Below are positions 1-15,411 of a stretch of 64,000 nucleotides of DNA, piece by piece; positions within the stretch are counted from its first letter, which is position 1, and the number at the start of each line of letters is the position of its first letter. The notes beneath the pieces are model-generated. The model saw only the letters and a program-made list of their open reading frames with translations, was not told the DNA's origin and ran no database searches. The stretch covers positions 1-64,000 of the forward strand of contig NZ_JAKSXZ010000044.1 of assembly GCF_022829465.1 (NCBI RefSeq). Reading direction: 5' to 3'. The DNA is from Methylobacterium sp. J-067. GTDB lineage: Bacteria > Pseudomonadota > Alphaproteobacteria > Rhizobiales > Beijerinckiaceae. A program made the translations under genes and the position numbers.

Positions 1-280
<280 letters not shown>

Positions 281-299
281 TCGCCTCCGCAGCGATGAC

Positions 300-336
300 G
301 GGAAAGGCCGGCCCCGCGCCGGCCTTTTCCTTTTTC
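300..336 (+). terminator. Rho-independent terminator after tuf
   Basis: The arms AAAGGCCGGC and GCCGGCCTTT form a 10-bp GC-rich stem with a short loop, and TTTTCCTTTTT runs from the end of the right arm. It sits directly after the tuf stop codon and separates tuf from the tRNA gene. Confidence 0.85.
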
Positions 337-417
337 GGCCTCTGGGAGGCGCGGCGGCCCTTGCATCCGCGATGCGGTTGCGGCATGGAGCCTTCGCGCC
401 GCGCGAGCGGGGCACAC

Positions 418-494
418 AGGAGTGTAGCTCAACTGGTCAGAGCGCCGGTCTCCAAAACCGGAGGTTGCGGGTTCGAGTCCCTCCACTCCTGCCA
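418..494 (+). tRNA. tRNA-Trp (anticodon CCA)
   Basis: A complete 77-nt cloverleaf can be folded. The acceptor arm AGGAGTG (418-424) pairs with CACTCCT (484-490). The anticodon stem CCGGT/ACCGG encloses loop CTCCAAA with anticodon CCA. The T loop is GTTCGAGTC. The discriminator G is followed by an encoded CCA tail (492-494). It lies between tuf and secE, a common arrangement in alphaproteobacteria. Confidence 0.97.
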
Positions 495-665
495 GTCCGG
501 TCCGCCCGCCGCTCCTCGGTCGACAAGTCACCCGACTTGCGCTAGAGCGGCTCCGATCCGAGATCTGAAACGACCGTCGGTGCGGGCCGGAAAGGCTCTC
601 GGCGCCGGGCGTTCGCGTTTCTGAACGCGGCCGTAAGGCACGAATCCGTCAACGAATCTGGCGCC

Positions 666-962
666 ATGGCATCGAACGAAGCGACGAAGAAGGTGGACCT
701 CGCCCGCGGCACGAACCGTGGTCGCGACGTTGCGCCGCCGGCCCGTCAGACTCCGCCTGCCAAGGTGCCCCAGAAGCGCGTCGGCCCCGGCGAGTTCTTC
801 TCGCAGGTGCGCGACGAGGGCCGCAAGGTCACGTGGCCGTCCCGCCGCGAGACCACGATCACCACGATGATGGTCTTCATCATGGTGGTGGTGACGAGCC
901 TCTTCTTCACCGTGGTCGATCAGGCCATGCGCTTCATCGTCGGCCTGATCCTCGGGCTCTGA
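666..962 (+). CDS. secE: Preprotein translocase subunit SecE
   Basis: SecE is the small clamp subunit of the SecYEG protein-conducting channel in the inner membrane. The 98-aa product has a basic, probably disordered N-terminus of about 40 residues. The conserved core follows: EFFSQVRDEGRKVTWPSRRE, an amphipathic helix, then one transmembrane helix (about residues 65-95). A single membrane span is the usual alphaproteobacterial form, against three in E. coli. nusG follows 44 bases downstream on the same strand, the near-universal secE-nusG pairing, so the two are probably co-transcribed. Confidence 0.95.
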   Translation: MASNEATKKVDLARGTNRGRDVAPPARQTPPAKVPQKRVGPGEFFSQVRDEGRKVTWPSRRETTITTMMVFIMVVVTSLFFTVVDQAMRFIVGLILGL

Positions 963-1006
963 GGGATCCTTCCGGTCCCGGACTTCATCGGAGTTGAGCG
1001 AACGCC

Positions 1007-1540
1007 GTGTCCAAGCGCTGGTACATCGTCCACGCCTATTCGAATTTCGAGAACAAGGTCGCCCAGTCCATCAAGGACCAGGCCGCGCAGCGCGGCCTGA
1101 CGGACCTGTTCGACGAGGTGATGGTTCCGACCGAGAAGGTCGTCGAGGTTCGTCGCGGCCGTAAGGTCGATGCCGAGCGCAAGTTCTTCCCCGGCTACGT
1201 GCTGGTGAAGTGCGACCTGACCGACGAGGTCTACCACCTCATCAAGAACACCCCGAAGGTCACGGGCTTCCTCGGCGCCGACAAGTCCAAGCCGGTGCCG
1301 ATCCCGGACGCCGAGGCCGAGCGCATCAAGGGTCAGGTCGCCGAAGGTGTCGACCGTCCCAAGCCCTCGATCTCCTTCGAGATCGGCGAGACCGTCCGCG
1401 TGGCGGACGGGCCGTTCGCGAGCTTCAACGGCACCGTCGAGGAAATCGACGATGCCCGTTCCCGCCTGAAGGTGGCCGTGTCGATCTTCGGCCGCGCCAC
1501 CCCGGTGGAACTGGAATACGCCCAGGTCGAGAAGGCCTGA
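1007..1540 (+). CDS. nusG: Transcription termination/antitermination factor NusG
   Basis: NusG binds RNA polymerase at the clamp helices, suppresses pausing, and links the polymerase to Rho or to ribosomal protein S10. The 177-aa protein starts at a GTG codon. It has the N-terminal NGN domain (KRWYIVHAYSNFENKVA, then RKFFPGYVLVKCDLTDEVYHLIKNTPKVTGFLG). A C-terminal KOW domain (about residues 125-175) contains VRVADGPFASFNGTVEEID. Length and motif order are normal. The gap to rplK is 127 bases and has no clear terminator, so read-through into the ribosomal genes is likely. Confidence 0.97.
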   Translation: MSKRWYIVHAYSNFENKVAQSIKDQAAQRGLTDLFDEVMVPTEKVVEVRRGRKVDAERKFFPGYVLVKCDLTDEVYHLIKNTPKVTGFLGADKSKPVPIPDAEAERIKGQVAEGVDRPKPSISFEIGETVRVADGPFASFNGTVEEIDDARSRLKVAVSIFGRATPVELEYAQVEKA

Positions 1541-1667
1541 GCGTAACACCCGCGGGAGATCCGCCCGGCTTCGCCTCCGGGAGCTTCGGATCGCACCGCG
1601 ACCTGCAACCGTCCGACCCGCCGCGCCTCGGCAGCGCGGGGGTGGATGAACATTGGGAGCAGTCCCT

Positions 1668-2117
1668 ATGGCGAAGAAGATCACGGGCTACGTGAAGCTT
1701 CAGGTCCCGGCCGGCGCCGCCAACCCGTCGCCGCCGATCGGCCCCGCGCTCGGTCAGCGCGGCCTCAACATCATGGAATTCTGCAAGGCCTTCAACGCGA
1801 AGACCGCGCAGATGGAGAAGGGCACCCCGATCCCGGTGATCATCACCGCGTATCAGGACCGCTCCTTCACCTTCGAGATGAAGCAGCCCCCGGTCACCTT
1901 CTTCCTGAAGAAGGCGGTCGGCCTGAAGATCGGCAAGAAGCCGGCCTCCGGCTCCAAGACCCCGGGCAAGGGCCCGACGGTCGGCAAGATCACCGAGGCC
2001 CAGCTTCGCGAGATCGCCGAGAAGAAGATGCCCGACCTCAACTGTGATTCCGTCGAGGCGGCCGTTGCCATGATCCGGGGTTCCGCCCGGGCCATGGGCC
2101 TCGAAGTCACGGCCTGA
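1668..2117 (+). CDS. rplK: 50S ribosomal protein L11
   Basis: L11 binds the GTPase-associated centre of 23S rRNA and is needed for RelA-dependent stringent response. The 149-aa product starts [30 protein letters not shown], the family hallmark N-terminus. The proline-rich hinge and the C-terminal rRNA-binding domain ([29 protein letters not shown]) follow. The ATG at 1668 is chosen over an upstream in-frame TTG (1653) because it begins the conserved MAKK start and has a GGGAG ribosome-binding site (about 1655-1659). rplA follows after 10 bases. Confidence 0.97.
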   Translation: MAKKITGYVKLQVPAGAANPSPPIGPALGQRGLNIMEFCKAFNAKTAQMEKGTPIPVIITAYQDRSFTFEMKQPPVTFFLKKAVGLKIGKKPASGSKTPGKGPTVGKITEAQLREIAEKKMPDLNCDSVEAAVAMIRGSARAMGLEVTA

Positions 2118-2127
2118 GGAGGGACAC

Positions 2128-2826
2128 ATGGCACGCGAAGGAAAGCGCATCCGCGCCGCCCGCGAGGGCCTGGAGCCGACCAAGCTCTATTCGATCGCCG
2201 ATGCGGTCAAACTCGTGAAGGAGCGGGCGACCGCGAAGTTCGACGAGACCGTCGAGGTCTCCATGAACCTCGGCGTCGATCCGCGCCACGCCGACCAGAT
2301 GGTCCGCGGCGTCTGCAACCTGCCGAACGGTTCCGGCCGGACGGTGCGCGTGGCGGTGTTCGCCCGTGGCGCCAAGGCGGATGACGCCAAGGCGGCGGGT
2401 GCCGACATCGTCGGCGCCGAGGATCTCCTCGAGATCGTCCAGGGCGGCAAGATCGACTTCGACCGCTGCATCGCGACCCCGGACATGATGCCGCTCGTCG
2501 GCCGTCTCGGTAAGGTGCTGGGCCCGCGCGGCCTGATGCCGAACCCGAAGGTCGGCACCGTCACCATGGACGTGAAGGGCGCCGTGGCTGCTGCCAAGGG
2601 CGGCGCCGTGGAGTTCCGCGTCGAGAAGGCCGGCATCATCCATGCCGGCGTCGGCAAGGCCTCGTTCGACGCCGAAAAGCTTGTCGAGAACATCAAGGCG
2701 TTCGCCGATGCGGTCGCCAAGGCCAAGCCGGCGGGCGCTAAGGGCACCTACGTCCAGCGCATCGCCGTCACCTCGACGATGGGCCCGGGCGTGAAGGTCG
2801 AGCCGAACACGGTTCTGACCGCCTGA
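2128..2826 (+). CDS. rplA: 50S ribosomal protein L1
   Basis: L1 forms the mobile L1 stalk near the ribosomal E site and in many bacteria represses its own rplK-rplA mRNA. The 232-aa product starts [16 protein letters not shown] and contains the signature stretch [20 protein letters not shown] near residue 125, followed by the C-terminal rRNA-binding half. GAGGAGGGA just upstream of the ATG is a strong ribosome-binding site. A stem-loop terminator lies 30 bases past the stop. Confidence 0.97.
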   Translation: MAREGKRIRAAREGLEPTKLYSIADAVKLVKERATAKFDETVEVSMNLGVDPRHADQMVRGVCNLPNGSGRTVRVAVFARGAKADDAKAAGADIVGAEDLLEIVQGGKIDFDRCIATPDMMPLVGRLGKVLGPRGLMPNPKVGTVTMDVKGAVAAAKGGAVEFRVEKAGIIHAGVGKASFDAEKLVENIKAFADAVAKAKPAGAKGTYVQRIAVTSTMGPGVKVEPNTVLTA

Positions 2827-2852
2827 TCGGTCCCAGACCTGCGACCTAGCGA

Positions 2853-2886
2853 AGCGCCCGGCCGGCAACGGCCGGGCGTTTCGTGT
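2853..2886 (+). terminator. Terminator hairpin after rplA
   Basis: CGCCCGGCCG (2855-2864) and CGGCCGGGCG (2869-2878) form a perfect 10-bp stem with a GCAA loop, followed by TTTCGTGTTT. This is a good intrinsic terminator that ends the nusG/rplKA transcription unit before the radical SAM gene. Confidence 0.75.
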
Positions 2887-2956
2887 TTCCAGCCCAGGTC
2901 GGCGTTCGCAATCGCACCATTCCTGGTCGTAGAGGGGGCGCCGGCGCGATTAGCTG

Positions 2957-2972
2957 TGCTAGATAGGCGCCC
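2957..2972 (+). promoter_or_regulatory. Candidate extended -10 promoter of the hpnP-like gene
   Basis: TGCTAGATA (2957-2965) matches an extended -10 element (TGn plus a TATAAT-like hexamer). It lies only 7 bases before the ATG at 2973, and no ribosome-binding site is visible in between. Transcription would start at or next to the start codon, giving a nearly leaderless mRNA. No convincing -35 hexamer is present. Confidence 0.35.
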
Positions 2973-4616
2973 ATGCGTAGCACCGTCTCCGTCACCTCCC
3001 GTCGACGCATCCTCTGCGTCTTCCCCGCCTACACGCCGTCCTTCGGCACATTCTCCCACGCCTACCCATTGATGGGCGGCGTGAAGGCGTTCATGCCGCC
3101 CCAAGGGCTCCTCGTCATCGCGGCCTACATGCCCGAGACCTGGGAGTGCCGCTTCATTGATGAGAACATCAAGCGCGCCACCGCGGCGGATTTCGCCTGG
3201 GCGGACGCGGTGTTCGTGTCGGGCATGCACATCCAGGAAGGGCAGATCCACGACATCTGCGAGCGGGCCCACGCGGCCGGCAAGCTCGCGGCGCTCGGCG
3301 GACCCTCCGTCTCCGGCGCGCCGGAGAAGTACCCGGATTTCGACTGCCTCCATATCGGCGAGATCGGCGACGCCACCGACCGGCTGATCGTCCGCCTCGA
3401 CGAGAGCGTCGCCCGTCCGGCCGCGCAGGAGTCCTACGAGACCGCCGACCGTCTGGCGCTCGCCGACTTCCCGACCCCGGCCTACGAGGCCGTGCCACTG
3501 AAGCGCTACCTGATCGGTTCGCTGCAATTCTCCTCGGGCTGCCCCTACCGCTGCGAGTTCTGCGACATCCCGCAGCTCTACGGCCGCCAGCCTCGGCTGA
3601 AGGGCCCCGAGCAGCTCTGTTCCGAGCTCGACGCCATCATCAGCCAGCCCGGCCACCCGGCGGTGGTCTACTTCGTGGACGACAACTTCATCGGCAACCG
3701 TAAGGCGACGCGCGAGATGTTGCCGGTGCTGGTGGAGTGGCAGAAGCGGAACAACTACCCGCTGCAGTTCGCCTGCGAGGCGACCCTCAACATGGCCAAG
3801 CAGCCCGAGATCCTCGAGCTGATGCGGCAGGCGAACTTCATGACCGTCTTCGTCGGCATCGAGACGCCGGAGGCGGAGGCGCTGAAGGGGATCGACAAGA
3901 CCCACAACGCCGCCGTGCCGATGTACGAGGCCATCGAGACGCTCAACTCCTACGGGCTGGAGGTGACGTCGGGCATCATCCTCGGACTCGACTCGGATAG
4001 CGACAAGTCCGAGCAGAACCTGATCGACTTCATCGACCGCTCCGCGATCCCGGTGCTGACGATCAATCTGCTCCAGGCCCTGCCGAAGACCCCCCTCTGG
4101 GACCGTTTGGAGAGGGAAGGGCGCCTCATCCACGATGCGGCGCTCGAGTCGAACGTGCTGTTCAAGCGCCCGCACGACACGGTGGTGGCGAGCTGGCGCC
4201 GGGCCATCGCCCACGCCTACGAGCCCGAGAAGATCTTCGAGCGGTTCAAACACCAGTGCGAGACGACGTACCCGCACCGGATCACCACGCCAACGGCGGG
4301 CAAGCTGACCTTCACGAATCTGCGGCGCGGGCTGATCCTCGGCTTCAACATCATCACGCGGGTCGGCCTGTTCTCCGATTATCGCGGGCCGTTCTGGCGA
4401 GCGGCGGCCTTCGCCCTGAAGCGCGGGCAGATCGAGGCGGTGTTCAACATGGGCTTCGTGGCCCACCACCTGATCCGCTTCACCCGCGAGGCCCTGCGCG
4501 GCGAGCACAACGCCTCGTTCTACGCGGCCAAGGCCGCCGAGGCGAAAGAAGCGCAGGAGCGGACATGGTGGGAGAACGCCCGGCGGCGATTCGTGCCGGA
4601 GCGCGAGGCGGCCTAG
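2973..4616 (+). CDS. hpnP: B12-binding radical SAM protein, probable hopanoid C-2 methylase HpnP
   Basis: Probable HpnP, which uses cobalamin and SAM radical chemistry to methylate hopanoids at C-2. The 547-aa protein has an N-terminal cobalamin-binding domain (VFPAYTPSFGTFSHAYPLMG, MPPQGLLVIAAYMP; residues about 12-150). The radical SAM core carries CPYRCEFC (C-x3-C-x2-C, about residue 190), followed by YFVDDNFIGN and ITINLLQALPKTPLWDRL-type motifs. A DUF4070-type C-terminus follows. Segments such as WADAVFVSGMHIQ and GSLQFSSGCPYRCEFCDIPQ agree with what I recall of characterised HpnP; this is recognition, not an alignment. It sits between two ribosomal protein genes with its own terminator upstream. 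The alternative is an uncharacterised DUF4070 paralogue. Confidence 0.75.
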   Translation: MRSTVSVTSRRRILCVFPAYTPSFGTFSHAYPLMGGVKAFMPPQGLLVIAAYMPETWECRFIDENIKRATAADFAWADAVFVSGMHIQEGQIHDICERAHAAGKLAALGGPSVSGAPEKYPDFDCLHIGEIGDATDRLIVRLDESVARPAAQESYETADRLALADFPTPAYEAVPLKRYLIGSLQFSSGCPYRCEFCDIPQLYGRQPRLKGPEQLCSELDAIISQPGHPAVVYFVDDNFIGNRKATREMLPVLVEWQKRNNYPLQFACEATLNMAKQPEILELMRQANFMTVFVGIETPEAEALKGIDKTHNAAVPMYEAIETLNSYGLEVTSGIILGLDSDSDKSEQNLIDFIDRSAIPVLTINLLQALPKTPLWDRLEREGRLIHDAALESNVLFKRPHDTVVASWRRAIAHAYEPEKIFERFKHQCETTYPHRITTPTAGKLTFTNLRRGLILGFNIITRVGLFSDYRGPFWRAAAFALKRGQIEAVFNMGFVAHHLIRFTREALRGEHNASFYAAKAAEAKEAQERTWWENARRRFVPEREAA

Positions 4617-5151
4617 GTCGCAACCACCGCGCGTTTTATCCGGCCGCTGAAAGACCAGCGTAAGTCGTGTGGATAAGCCATCGGGGCAAAGGACGCTTTG
4701 CCTCGGTGCGAAAAAACGGCCCACAAAACGGGGCGAAGACGTGACGGCCTGAGATTCCGGTCCTAAGCTTGGCCGGTCAGTCGATCATCCTCCGATGCGA
4801 CGGCTTCGGGCATAGCGAAGCTTGCGGCGGAGCTTGCCGGCCGCTGCCAGAGAGCAGGCTCGTCGGAGGAGGTGAGGACGTTGATCGTGTTTCCGCTGAT
4901 GGTGAGCATCACCATCGCGAAAACGCGAGATGGGTGGCGGTTCGCCATCCATCTCGCTTTGATGATCTAGTCGGATCGTCTGATAAGAGGGCTCGCGGGC
5001 TTGCCCCCGCGGGCCCTCGCCAAGGAAGATATCCCCGACAGGCGAAAAAGCAAAGCCGCCGGGATTCTTCCCACCGGCCGCAACGGGCGATGCATGGCAG
5101 CCATTCCGGGCTTTGGTCCTTGCCTGCGGCGGAAAAGTCGCGTTGCGGGCC
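4617..5151. other. Non-coding stretch with a run of strong hairpins
   Basis: I find no convincing gene here. The stretch contains several perfect or near-perfect inverted repeats: GGCAAAG/CTTTGCC (4685-4702), GCTTCG/CGAAGC (4803-4821), GATGGTGA/TCACCATC (4898-4916), a 15-bp stem with one G-U pair (4925-4939 with 4943-4957), and a 13-bp stem (4987-4999 with 5006-5018). A direct repeat AGCTTGC-GGCGG-AGCTTGC lies near 4820. The density suggests structured RNA or stacked terminators. A 61-codon minus-strand ORF (4763-4948) runs through the hairpins and is not supported by any motif. Confidence 0.4.
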
Positions 5152-5180
5152 TTGGCAGGCGGCTTGCTAGGTTCTATACA
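5152..5180 (+). promoter_or_regulatory. Sigma-70-type promoter for the rplJL-rpoBC operon
   Basis: TTGGCA (5152-5157) and TATACA (5175-5180) are separated by exactly 17 bases, each close to the -35/-10 consensus. Start of transcription is expected near 5187. This gives a leader of about 410 nt before rplJ. Confidence 0.6.
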
Positions 5181-5186
5181 CCGCGC

Positions 5187-5597
5187 CTCACGCTATTCAC
5201 GTCATTGAGGGAGACGGCCGGTAGGCCGGCTTCCGTTTGAAATGTCGTCCGGGCAACCGGACGTCACTGGCCGGCGGGATCCAAAGGGCGACGAGCCCGG
5301 TGGAGCTCAGTCCGGCCGTGTCCTGTCCGAGACTGCAGGCGCCGGTTCGCCGGCTTAATCCCCCAGCCTGCACAGACGGGGATGACCGACGTTTTACGAC
5401 AGCCGCGCCAGGGCTTCGGCACTGGCAGGCAATCGGTTTGAACCAACTCACCCGCAGGGTCCCGTTCAGGGGTTCGTCGGGGACAGGGCCGCGAAGCGTC
5501 GTTCGGACGTTCACGGTCTTTCGCGAGGCCGAGCACGTCCGGGCGGCATGTGCAACCGGCGGAGCCAATCCAGGTTCCGCCAACCGGAGAGAGCCCA
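5187..5597 (+). promoter_or_regulatory. Long structured leader before rplJ (probable L10-type autoregulatory leader)
   Basis: The 411 nt between the predicted transcription start and rplJ carry no recognisable gene. They contain compact hairpins capped by stable tetraloops: CGTCCGG-GCAA-CCGGACG (5246-5263) and GCCGG-TTCG-CCGGC (5341-5354). Near 5220, GCCGG pairs with a following CCGGC. In many bacteria L10, alone or with L7/L12, binds the rplJ leader to limit its own synthesis. The position and structure fit this, but no L10-binding kink-turn was modelled. Confidence 0.45.
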
Positions 5598-6116
5598 GTG
5601 GACAGGACAGCAAAGGCTGATCTCGTCTCGACGCTCAACGGCGTGTTCAATCACAGCGCCGTCGTCGTCGTGGCCCACTACAAGGGCCTCACGGTCGCCG
5701 ACATGCAGAAGCTGCGTTCGCAGATGAAGCAGGCCGGCGCCACCGTGAAGGTCGCCAAGAACAGCCTCGCCGGCATCGCTCTGGAAGGCACGGACGTCGC
5801 CTCCATCAAGCCGCTCCTGAAGGGCCCGACCCTGCTCGCCTATTCGGGCGATCCGGTCGCCGCCGCGAAGGTCGCGGTCGACTTCGCCAAGACCAACGAC
5901 AAGCTCGTGATCCTTGGCGGGGCGATGGGCACGACCTCCCTGAACCCCGATGGTGTGAAGGCGCTCGCCTCGCTCCCGTCGCTCGACGAACTGCGCGCCA
6001 AGCTCGTGGGCCTGATCCAGGCTCCCGCGACCAAGATCGCTCAGCTCAGCACCGCGCCGGCGGCCAAGCTCGCCCGCGTGTTCGGGGCTTATGCCAAGAA
6101 GGACGAGGCCGCCTGA
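5598..6116 (+). CDS. rplJ: 50S ribosomal protein L10
   Basis: L10 forms the base of the ribosomal stalk and carries several L7/L12 dimers on its C-terminal helix. The chosen GTG start (5598) gives a 172-aa protein beginning [17 protein letters not shown], the usual alphaproteobacterial N-terminus, with a GGAGAGAG ribosome-binding site just upstream. A longer reading from 5550 would add 16 residues unlike the family. Conserved segments include [19 protein letters not shown] and VAKNSLA. rplL follows after 51 bases. Confidence 0.95.
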   Translation: MDRTAKADLVSTLNGVFNHSAVVVVAHYKGLTVADMQKLRSQMKQAGATVKVAKNSLAGIALEGTDVASIKPLLKGPTLLAYSGDPVAAAKVAVDFAKTNDKLVILGGAMGTTSLNPDGVKALASLPSLDELRAKLVGLIQAPATKIAQLSTAPAAKLARVFGAYAKKDEAA

Positions 6117-6167
6117 GGCCCCTTCAAAATCAACCCGTTCGAACCGATATCCTGAAAGGAATACGAC

Positions 6168-6548
6168 ATGGCTGATCTCGCCAAGATCGTCGACGACCTG
6201 TCCGCCCTGACCGTGCTCGAGGCCGCCGAGCTCGCCAAGATGCTCGAAGAGAAGTGGGGCGTCTCCGCCGCCGCCGCCGTCGCCGTGGCCGCCGGCCCGG
6301 CCGCCGGTGGTGGCGCCGCTGCCGCCGCCGAGGAGCAGACCGAGTTCACGGTCGTCCTCGCCGCCGCCGGCGACAAGAAGATCGAGGTCATCAAGGAGGT
6401 CCGTGCGATCACCGGTCTCGGCCTCAAGGAAGCCAAGGACCTGGTCGAGGGCGCCCCGAAGCCGGTCAAGGAAGGCGTGTCCAAGGACGACGCCGCCAAG
6501 CTCAAGGCCCAGCTCGAGAAGGCTGGCGCCAAGGTCGAGCTCAAGTAA
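6168..6548 (+). CDS. rplL: 50S ribosomal protein L7/L12
   Basis: L7/L12 is the flexible stalk protein that recruits and stimulates translational GTPases. The 126-aa product has the N-terminal dimerisation domain ([29 protein letters not shown]). An Ala/Gly-rich hinge of about 25 residues follows. The C-terminal domain contains EKTEFTV-like [21 protein letters not shown] and the factor-binding region [32 protein letters not shown] upstream of the ATG serves as ribosome-binding site. Confidence 0.97.
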   Translation: MADLAKIVDDLSALTVLEAAELAKMLEEKWGVSAAAAVAVAAGPAAGGGAAAAAEEQTEFTVVLAAAGDKKIEVIKEVRAITGLGLKEAKDLVEGAPKPVKEGVSKDDAAKLKAQLEKAGAKVELK

Positions 6549-6610
6549 GACGGCGATGGGCCGGCCACGGCCCATCACTCCCCGGCGGTCCGCACAGGGC
6601 TGACCGGGAC

Positions 6611-6661
6611 CGGAGCCCGCGGGTGCGAACGCCCGCGGGCTTAAGGTCGCTTCGGGCGACC
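6611..6661 (+). terminator. Tandem hairpins between rplL and rpoB (possible partial terminator)
   Basis: AGCCCGCGGG (6614-6623) pairs with CCCGCGGGCT (6632-6641). A second hairpin GGTCGC-TTCG-GGCGACC follows directly. Neither has a real T tract, so a full stop is unlikely. In E. coli a partial terminator and RNase III site occupy the same position and lower rpoBC expression relative to rplL. A similar role here is inference. Confidence 0.4.
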
Positions 6662-6791
6662 GGTGGCCCCTGAAACGGGACCGGCGGAATTCGGGACGGG
6701 TGGCGTGGTCCGGCGGGGCGCGCGTCACAGCCACGGTGCGGGAGCCCTGAGCTTCCCCGGGCAACGGGCACGCGGAATGGAGCGAGGTCAC

Positions 6792-10916
<4,125 letters not shown>

Positions 10917-11087
10917 GGTCCGAAAAAACCTCCCGTGGCGGCGTCCGCGCCGCCACGGTCGAGCGGGGAGGGGAAGAGCCTCCGGCACGACGGCGAGCCG
11001 AATCCTACGGGGTCACGGCGCCGGCCCTTTTTTTGAAGACGCTGCGGCCCGGCGCGGGGCTGGCGGCGTCGAGCCGAGGAGCGGATC
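10917..11087 (+). other. rpoB-rpoC spacer with a GC-rich hairpin
   Basis: The 171-base spacer carries a perfect 11-bp stem CCGTGGCGGCG/CGCCGCCACGG with a TCCG loop (10933-10958), and a separate run of seven T (about 11028-11034). The T run is too far from the stem to make a standard terminator. The pair may act in RNA processing or pausing. Read-through into rpoC is expected. Confidence 0.35.
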
Positions 11088-15296
<4,209 letters not shown>

Positions 15297-15319
15297 TCGA
15301 TCCATCCTTGCGAGACTCG

Positions 15320-15350
15320 AAGGGGGCGGCCGAAAGGCCGCCCCTTTTTC
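15320..15350 (+). terminator. Rho-independent terminator after rpoC
   Basis: GGGGCGGCC-GAAA-GGCCGCCCC forms a perfect stem with a GNRA tetraloop followed by TTTTT. It lies 24 bases after the rpoC stop codon and is a textbook intrinsic terminator for the rplJL-rpoBC operon. Confidence 0.92.
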
Positions 15351-15375
15351 GTATCCGCGCCGGGCATCCGCCCCA

Positions 15376-15390
15376 TTAACCACCGGTCAA
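15376..15390. promoter_or_regulatory. Near-match to a CtrA box upstream of the cell-wall hydrolase gene
   Basis: TTAA-CCACCGG-TCAA (15376-15390) has the TTAA-N7-TTAA spacing with one mismatch and is followed by CC. It lies about 20-35 bases before the hydrolase start. CtrA control of a division-linked hydrolase would make sense but this is only a pattern match. Confidence 0.25.
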
Positions 15391-15411
15391 CCATCCCGCC
15401 CGATAAATTTC

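Noticed and set aside
4684..4716. Hairpin GGCAAAG/CTTTGCC as a terminator for the radical SAM gene
   Set aside because: It is followed by A residues, not T residues, on the plus strand, so it is not a standard terminator.
2748..4724. Minus-strand frame of 658 codons opposite the hpnP-like gene
   Set aside because: Antisense to a gene with clear radical SAM motifs; no family features.
4763..4948. 61-codon minus-strand frame in the hpnP-rplJ gap
   Set aside because: It spans two strong hairpins and has no domain or membrane segment that would support a protein; kept only as part of the structured region.
5237..5620. Plus-strand frame of 127 codons in the rplJ leader
   Set aside because: It overlaps the rplJ start and the translation is low-complexity; the leader structure explains the sequence better.
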